Shown here one piece after another: positions 58,700 to 64,000 of a stretch of DNA of 64,000 bases; position 1 is the first letter of the stretch, and each line of letters begins with the position of its first letter. The DNA lies in NCBI RefSeq assembly GCF_009740285.1, contig NZ_CP046566.1, positions 682,001 through 746,000 of the forward strand. Direction: 5' to 3'. This DNA comes from Phnomibacter ginsenosidimutans. Lineage in GTDB: Bacteria; Bacteroidota; Bacteroidia; Chitinophagales; Chitinophagaceae. The translations under genes were made by a program, and so were the position numbers. The notes beneath the pieces are model-generated. The model did not search any database. It was not told where the DNA came from and worked only from the letters and a program-made list of their open reading frames with translations.

Positions 58700-58770
58700 G
58701 TTTGAAAGTTCACAAGTTCCAGAGTTCACAAGTGTGAGTGTTCCAAAGTTCCAGTGTTCACATGTTGATT
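58700..58770. repeat. AGTTCACAAGT/GTTCCA short-word repeat
   Basis: AAAGTTCACAAGTTCCAGAG, AGTTCACAAGTGTGAG, GTTCCAAAGTTCCAGTGTTC: variations of two short words in a non-coding stretch after the small membrane protein. Confidence 0.6.
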
Positions 58771-58809
58771 TGTGGCTGGCGTAATGTGCCCATGCTATTT
58801 TCTTATTCC

Positions 58810-61800
58810 TTATTTACTTATCCTCACCTGCTGCATCCGGTTGTATCCCTCAAACACGGGGAAATACATGAGTGCAATACGAGCCGGATTGAGCCGGAAA
58901 ACGCCGTTGAACCTTGTGTCGAGTTCTAAGCGGTAGCGATGGGTACCGGCGGGCAGTTTTTCAATAAACACACTCAGTTTTTCTTTACGGTATTCCCGGT
59001 GTTCGTTCCAATAGCTGGCCGGCTTGCTGTGGTAGCTGCAACCCGCCGGAATGGGGATATCGAGCTGCACATATTCGCCGTCTTTATTGGCTTGTACGGT
59101 TACTTCTAATATAACGGTTGTACCGCTTTTTACTTGTTGTAGTTGTAGCGTATCGCCTTGCTTGCTCAGCAATCGGGTATGCACGGCAAAGAGGGAATCT
59201 TTTGCTACTTGCGGCACCACATGCTTTTGCTGAGACAGGCCAAGGTACACCAGCCCTGGGCCTTCTTTGCGAATGTGAACAATGCCGTTGCCAGGCAATT
59301 TTGCAGTGTTAGGAAACTGCGTAAATCTGTGCTCGTTTACCTGTAGTGTGGTGCTGCTGTTCGATTGCAATTTCTTAGCCATGGCATCACTCAACAACAG
59401 GTTGATGATTTCTGCCTGCTCCACTGTATTGCGGTAGTACACCGATTTCTTTTCTGCTATAAAGTATTGTTTGATTTGCGGACTGTACCGGCGATAGTTA
59501 CTATCCGCAGCTATGGTTTTGGCTGCAATCACCATGGTGCTTTGGCGGTTGCGGTACCACAGCCAGTTGTCTTCGCCCCAATACAAACTGCCGGTAAACG
59601 TTTGTTGTTTTAGTTGCCAGAGTTTGGCTATCTCTTTGCTATACGGTAGTCCCGCCTTTTGCTTAATGCGTACATACTGCCATTGAGCATGTATGTGCAG
59701 GCTATCAAAGGGTATGCTATCGAGTGCAAACTGATAGGGGTAAATATGGCCGCCTTCGCTTAGGCAGTACAGGGCTTCGAGTTTCGCTAGTCTCTCTGTT
59801 TTGGGTAGTTCATTTTGCAGGTAAATGTATCCTTCCCGTATGGCCTGTTTTACGCTGGCCGTTGTATCGGCATGGCGCAATGCCTGCAATACTTTGGTGG
59901 TAATGTAGAGGTTGGGCGATGATTTTTCCCACCAGCCCCAGCCGCCACCGTACTGTTGGTTTTCGAGCAAACGGGTTTGCAGTTGTGCAATTTGCTTGTC
60001 GTACTTAAATGGTTTGTTCATCCGCTCATTGATTTGTTTCATCATGAGCAATCCCCACATTTTGTTAGCGGTTTGTTCCATACATGCCTGCGGATAATTG
60101 CGCAGTGATTCCAACTCTTTTTCCAACAGGTTGAGCAGGTTGTTTTCGGTGTATACCTGCAGTGGTGCATCTGTGTAGTCAGGTGTGTACGTAAAGCTGG
60201 TGTCATTGTCGAGTACAAAAAAACGTCCCTTGGTATCGAGAGTGCCGGCGGGCAAAACAGGAATGGTTCTTTCTTCACCATCGCTGTTGCGAAGACTATC
60301 TGCCACAGTGAATTGTACTGTAAGCGTATCAAATGCAGCTTGGTGCTTTGATGCCAAAATAACTGATGGCTGATTGGCCTTCATTGGCCAGCACTGTTTG
60401 TGTGGTTTGTTGTCCACGCATGCCAAAGCTGGTCTTGATCTGCTTTGTTTGCTGGCTGTAGTTGATGGCTTTACCGCTCAGGTAAATGCTGTCACCTTCA
60501 GTAAGGAAGGCAGGCACCTGCAATATGCCTTGCAATAGTTTGAAGGTTTTGCTTACAATGGCGGCACTGCCATATTTACCCTTGGGCGCAGCGGCATATA
60601 CCACATGCTGCCAACCGGTGATGTTTTCTGGGTAACGAATAGGTATACGGGCAAACCCTTTTTTGTCGGTGCTGGCATCGGGCAAAAAGTAAGCATCATC
60701 ACTAAACCTGGTACGAATGGCGGGGGCTTTGTTGCCGCCTGTTGTAATCACAATTACACCATTGGCAGCACGACTGCCATAGATAGCAGTGCCCACTGCA
60801 GCTTTCAATACTTCAATAGTCACCGTGTTAGGGTCGAGGTTGCCGGGCATCGCATCCATGAGTATACCATCTACTACATAGAGTGGTGTATTGTCGCCGC
60901 TTATGCTGCCAGCGCCTCTTATCTGAATGCTGGTTTCTGCCATGGCGCCGCTGTTGCTGGTAACCGTTACACCCGCTACTTTTCCTTGTAGTGCGTTGCC
61001 AGAAATAGTTGTTACACTGGCTGTTATGCTTCTTTTTTGACTGAACCATAGCCTACTACCACTACTTCATCCAAAGAGCTATGTGATACATGCAAGGCAG
61101 CATCCACGGCATTGTCGGCATACAAGCGGGCAAAGTGCTGTCGTTCCAGTGTTCCATACCCAACGTATTGAAATACCAGCGTATACTGTGCACTGGCAAT
61201 ATTGCTGAATTGATACATGCCATCGGCTCCGGTGCTCACTGTACGGTTGGTGTTTTTCAACTGCACCGTTACACCTGCCAGTGGCATGCCCGTTACTGCG
61301 TCCGTTACTTTTCCGGAAATACTGGCCAAGCCCGGCAACACTTCTTCTATTTTAGTGGTTGATTCTTCTTGTTTTGTGGATTGCTGTTGCCATTTTTCAA
61401 ATTCTCTACGGTGTTGTGCAGCGTATATTTCGTAGGCTGCTGCATTGGTAGCGGTAAATGCTGTTGCATGAATACGCAATGCATTGGCGCCTGCAGGGTG
61501 TATGTAAAATGGTGCTGTATTGAAACCAAAATCATGTTTGTCTACCAGCACCAGTTGATAGTAACCGGTATCCAATTGGTGAATGATATTGGGTTGGCCA
61601 TTAAATACCATGGCTGTATTGTATTGACCCGCTTTGATGAGGATGGTAAACCGAATGCTGCTATCTGTTTTGTATTGCAAATGCAAACTGCCATGCCTGC
61701 GGTCGGTGCTGTAGGATTGATACAGATAGTTGCTGAAGTTTCTTCTTGTATCTGCAACTTTCTTTTCTGCCAAAGGCAAGTCATAATGCCAGGTGGTATC

Positions 61801-64000
61801 TCCCAAACGCCAAGGCATAGATTGATTACGCAGCTTTATTTTGCCGGGCAGTAAGTCCGTTTTTTCTAACCGAACCAGATGTTGTGAAATGCGGTAGCGG
61901 TAGTTGCTTTCAAAAGGAAATTTGGTGTGGAGGTTAGTGCTGCTGTTGTAAATGGTAATACTATCGAATGTCATGAATGGACCGGCGATGTAAGTGCCAT
62001 TGGCATAAGAAAGTTTTGCTTGCAAACTATAATTCCACAGCCAGGCGCCGCTGCTGTTGCGGTCGTTTTCAATTTGTATGAAATAGCGCTGCAGCTGAGT
62101 TTTCTCTGCATGGGTCAAGGTGTCGGGCATGGGTGTAATGCGTACGTGTGGATGCCATGCCGCACTATCCAACTGAATAAACACATCGTGTTTTTGGTAA
62201 GGCTGCATGTATACGCTGTCTATCTCAATGAGTTTGTTCCAGGTGCGCAGGCTGATTTTGCTGTAACCGGGATAGACAATGTTGCTGTTGGCCTGTATGG
62301 CATTTTGCCACCACATATGTACAGGAAGATTATTTATATGGGTAACATAAATAGCTGCGGGCTTTCCTTTTTCTATGGCGTAAATGCTTGCCTCAGGATA
62401 TGCATTGTTAAGAGGTGAACGCACAATGCGGATGGCGCCGGTATCCATTAGTCGTTGGTAATAAAACATGGTATCGCCATGCAGCTGATGAAGTATTTGC
62501 GCAAATCTCGTTGCCACAGTATCTGTTTTGAATGCTATTTCACTGTTGTCAAATTCACCGGGCTGCACTACTTTTTTGTAGCGCTTCAGCCTTATACGAA
62601 CGGGCATGTCGGGGTAGCGAAAATGCTGTTGCAATTGAGTGTTGTTGGCCACGGCAGTAAGGTTGGCATGGGCTACAGGCTTGCCTTTGTAGTCGGTTAC
62701 TTTTACTGTGAGTGTATCTGCTGCACCTGGTTGCGCAGTAGGCGCTATGTTGGGAGTTACCTGCAGCAGGTTGTATTGCAGTTGCAGTCTTTCAGTGAGC
62801 AATCGTTCCTGATCGCCTTCCCAATAATTAACCTGTACCAAATAGCGGTCGCCTTTGCGGGCATGTTGTTGCCAGCTGTAGGTGGTTTGGCGCAGCATCA
62901 TGCGTTGGATGCGGCCTTTGTTTTTGGTAACGGCCAACCACACCGGCATGCCGGTTGGATTACTGATGACAAAACTTACCGTGTCGCCTTTGGATGTGTT
63001 GCTGATAGCAGGCGTAGTCCTCATTTTCGACAGGTCGTAATTTTCTGATACTACTTTTTTGCCCAGCGCATCCAGCACTGTTACATCATAATCGTTGGCC
63101 ATGGGATGAATACGCATGCTCAATGGCAGCTGCACCACCGTATCGAGATTGTACCAATCTTCCATGCTTTCTATTCGTGCTGTAGCCACAGTGGGTACGC
63201 CATCCGTTTCAAATCGAATGTGCAGGCTATCGCTGCTGCGTTCAATTACAATGCGCTGCTGCCGGGCATAGTGGGTAAGGGTAAGTTGTTGCTCCTTCAA
63301 TTCATTCGAGCTATTGCGAAGTTGTGCAAACAATTGAGTTTCGATATTAGCCTCTGGTAATGCATACGCAGGAATGTACACTTGCGTAGGGCCATCTGTA
63401 AGCAAGGCTATTTTTGTACGCCAAAGTGTATCAGGTACAAACAAACTATCGGGGTAAAAATGCTGCAGCGTTTTTCGGGTAAGCAACAGCTCCACACTAC
63501 CATCGGGCAGCAGGATGCCACTGGCATCTTTGGCTTCCAGTGAAATGCGCAGGCTGTCTTTGCGCAGCCACCAGTTTTGTAACGTGCTTACACTGAAGCT
63601 GGAAATATCAGGCAGCTGATACTCTTCCGTTTTAAAACTGCTGTTGAGCTTATTGTAGGTCTTGGGGCCTTGCAAATACAGCTCGTACTGCACATCCATG
63701 GGCAGGCTGTCGGGCAGTGGCCAGCTCATGTGGTAGCTGCCGGGTACGGTAGGTTCCAATTGGCCAAGTTCTATTTTTTTGCTGCTTTTTTTGTAGTAGT
63801 ACTGTATGCTCACGGTTTGTGTGCTGTGTACGGGATTGCCTTTTCTGTCTGTAATCCATGCTTTGAATTTGAGCGTATCCGCTGGCTTGTACAGCGGCTT
63901 GTTGAAAAGCACAAAACCTCTGTATAATTGGCGGCGGCTTTTGTTGCTGTTGTAGTAAGTATCGCCAGAAAAAATGCGGCTAATTTTTCTGCCTGTATTC
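58810..64000 (-). CDS. Alpha-2-macroglobulin family protein with embedded CarboxypepD-regulatory and TonB plug domains (N-terminus outside, frame broken twice)
   Basis: The visible part is about 1730 residues and begins before the window edge. Order: MG2-like region (RQLYRGFVLFNKPLYKPADT); further macroglobulin domains; a carboxypeptidase-regulatory domain (ISGKVTDAVTGMPLAGVTVQ) at about 61150-61330; a SusC-type plug (GNALQGKVAGVTVTSNSGAM, NTPLYVVDGILMDAMPGN, GTAIYGSRAANGVIVITT) at about 60740-61050; the A2M core (RTRFSDDAYFLPDASTDKKG, ENITGWQHVVYAA); and a thioester-type domain whose RNYPQACMEQTANKMWGL holds the CxEQ motif (codons 60073-60084). Breaks: T6 run 61033-61038 (one more base gives SVKKRSITASVTTISGN) and near 60375. 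Bacterial A2Ms are periplasmic protease traps; the embedded plug without a barrel is unusual. Confidence 0.85.

Noticed and set aside
1-64000. tRNA, rRNA, insertion sequences, prophage
   Set aside because: No cloverleaf-like or rRNA-like sequence, transposase or integrase was recognised on reading; a covariance-model search would be needed to exclude small RNAs.

Overview
The window looks like chromosomal DNA of a Bacteroidota member, most likely Chitinophagaceae or a close relative. This rests on a GldA-type ABC ATPase, C-terminal type IX secretion (T9SS) sorting domains, carboxypeptidase-regulatory plus TonB-plug proteins, two GH127 glycosidases, and promoters of the TTG-N19-21-TAnnTTTG type upstream of several genes. 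No rRNA, tRNA, phage or insertion sequence was recognised. The placement is from gene content only; no taxonomic search was possible.

Layout. 1-6.9 kb: gldA (partial), a DUF2490 protein, an MFS carboxylate-type transporter with a small membrane partner, divergent acs, and an AlkB-type hydroxylase. 7-11.4 kb: a two-gene unit for a small secreted protein and a giant T9SS surface protein. 12.1-13.7 kb: atpA alone, with its own promoter and terminator. 14.6-18.2 kb: a five-gene operon (DUF2589 protein, two unknown proteins, an intracellular papain-like protease, a chagasin-like protease inhibitor), the best candidate for an undescribed system. 18.2-21.9 kb: TonB-dependent siderophore receptor and PepSY membrane protein (iron uptake). 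22-29 kb: cell-envelope proteins, a bifunctional beta-oxidation enzyme, pdxH and a TonB-like protein. 29-36 kb: an operon of an AsmA-like protein, a methyltransferase and two membrane-linked glycosyltransferases. 36-39 kb: metG, stacked intergenic repeats and a ParE/RelE-type toxin-antitoxin pair. 39-44.3 kb: an amidase and the agmatine-to-putrescine genes aguB-aguA. 44.4-48.8 kb: an outer-membrane barrel protein followed by an ECF sigma factor and two small membrane proteins. 48.8-53.3 kb: two GH127 (beta-L-arabinofuranosidase-type) enzymes. 53.4-64 kb: an S74-chaperone fibre-like protein, an FAD oxidoreductase carrying repeat-like DNA, a DUF1349 protein, an acyltransferase, and a very large alpha-2-macroglobulin with an embedded TonB plug domain that runs off the window end.

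Sequence quality matters here. At least 17 single-base frame breaks lie in otherwise well-conserved genes (acs, metG, aguA and others), many in short A/T runs, and one base restores the expected protein in each. I read these as consensus errors of a long-read assembly, not pseudogenes, and give the genes as joined spans.
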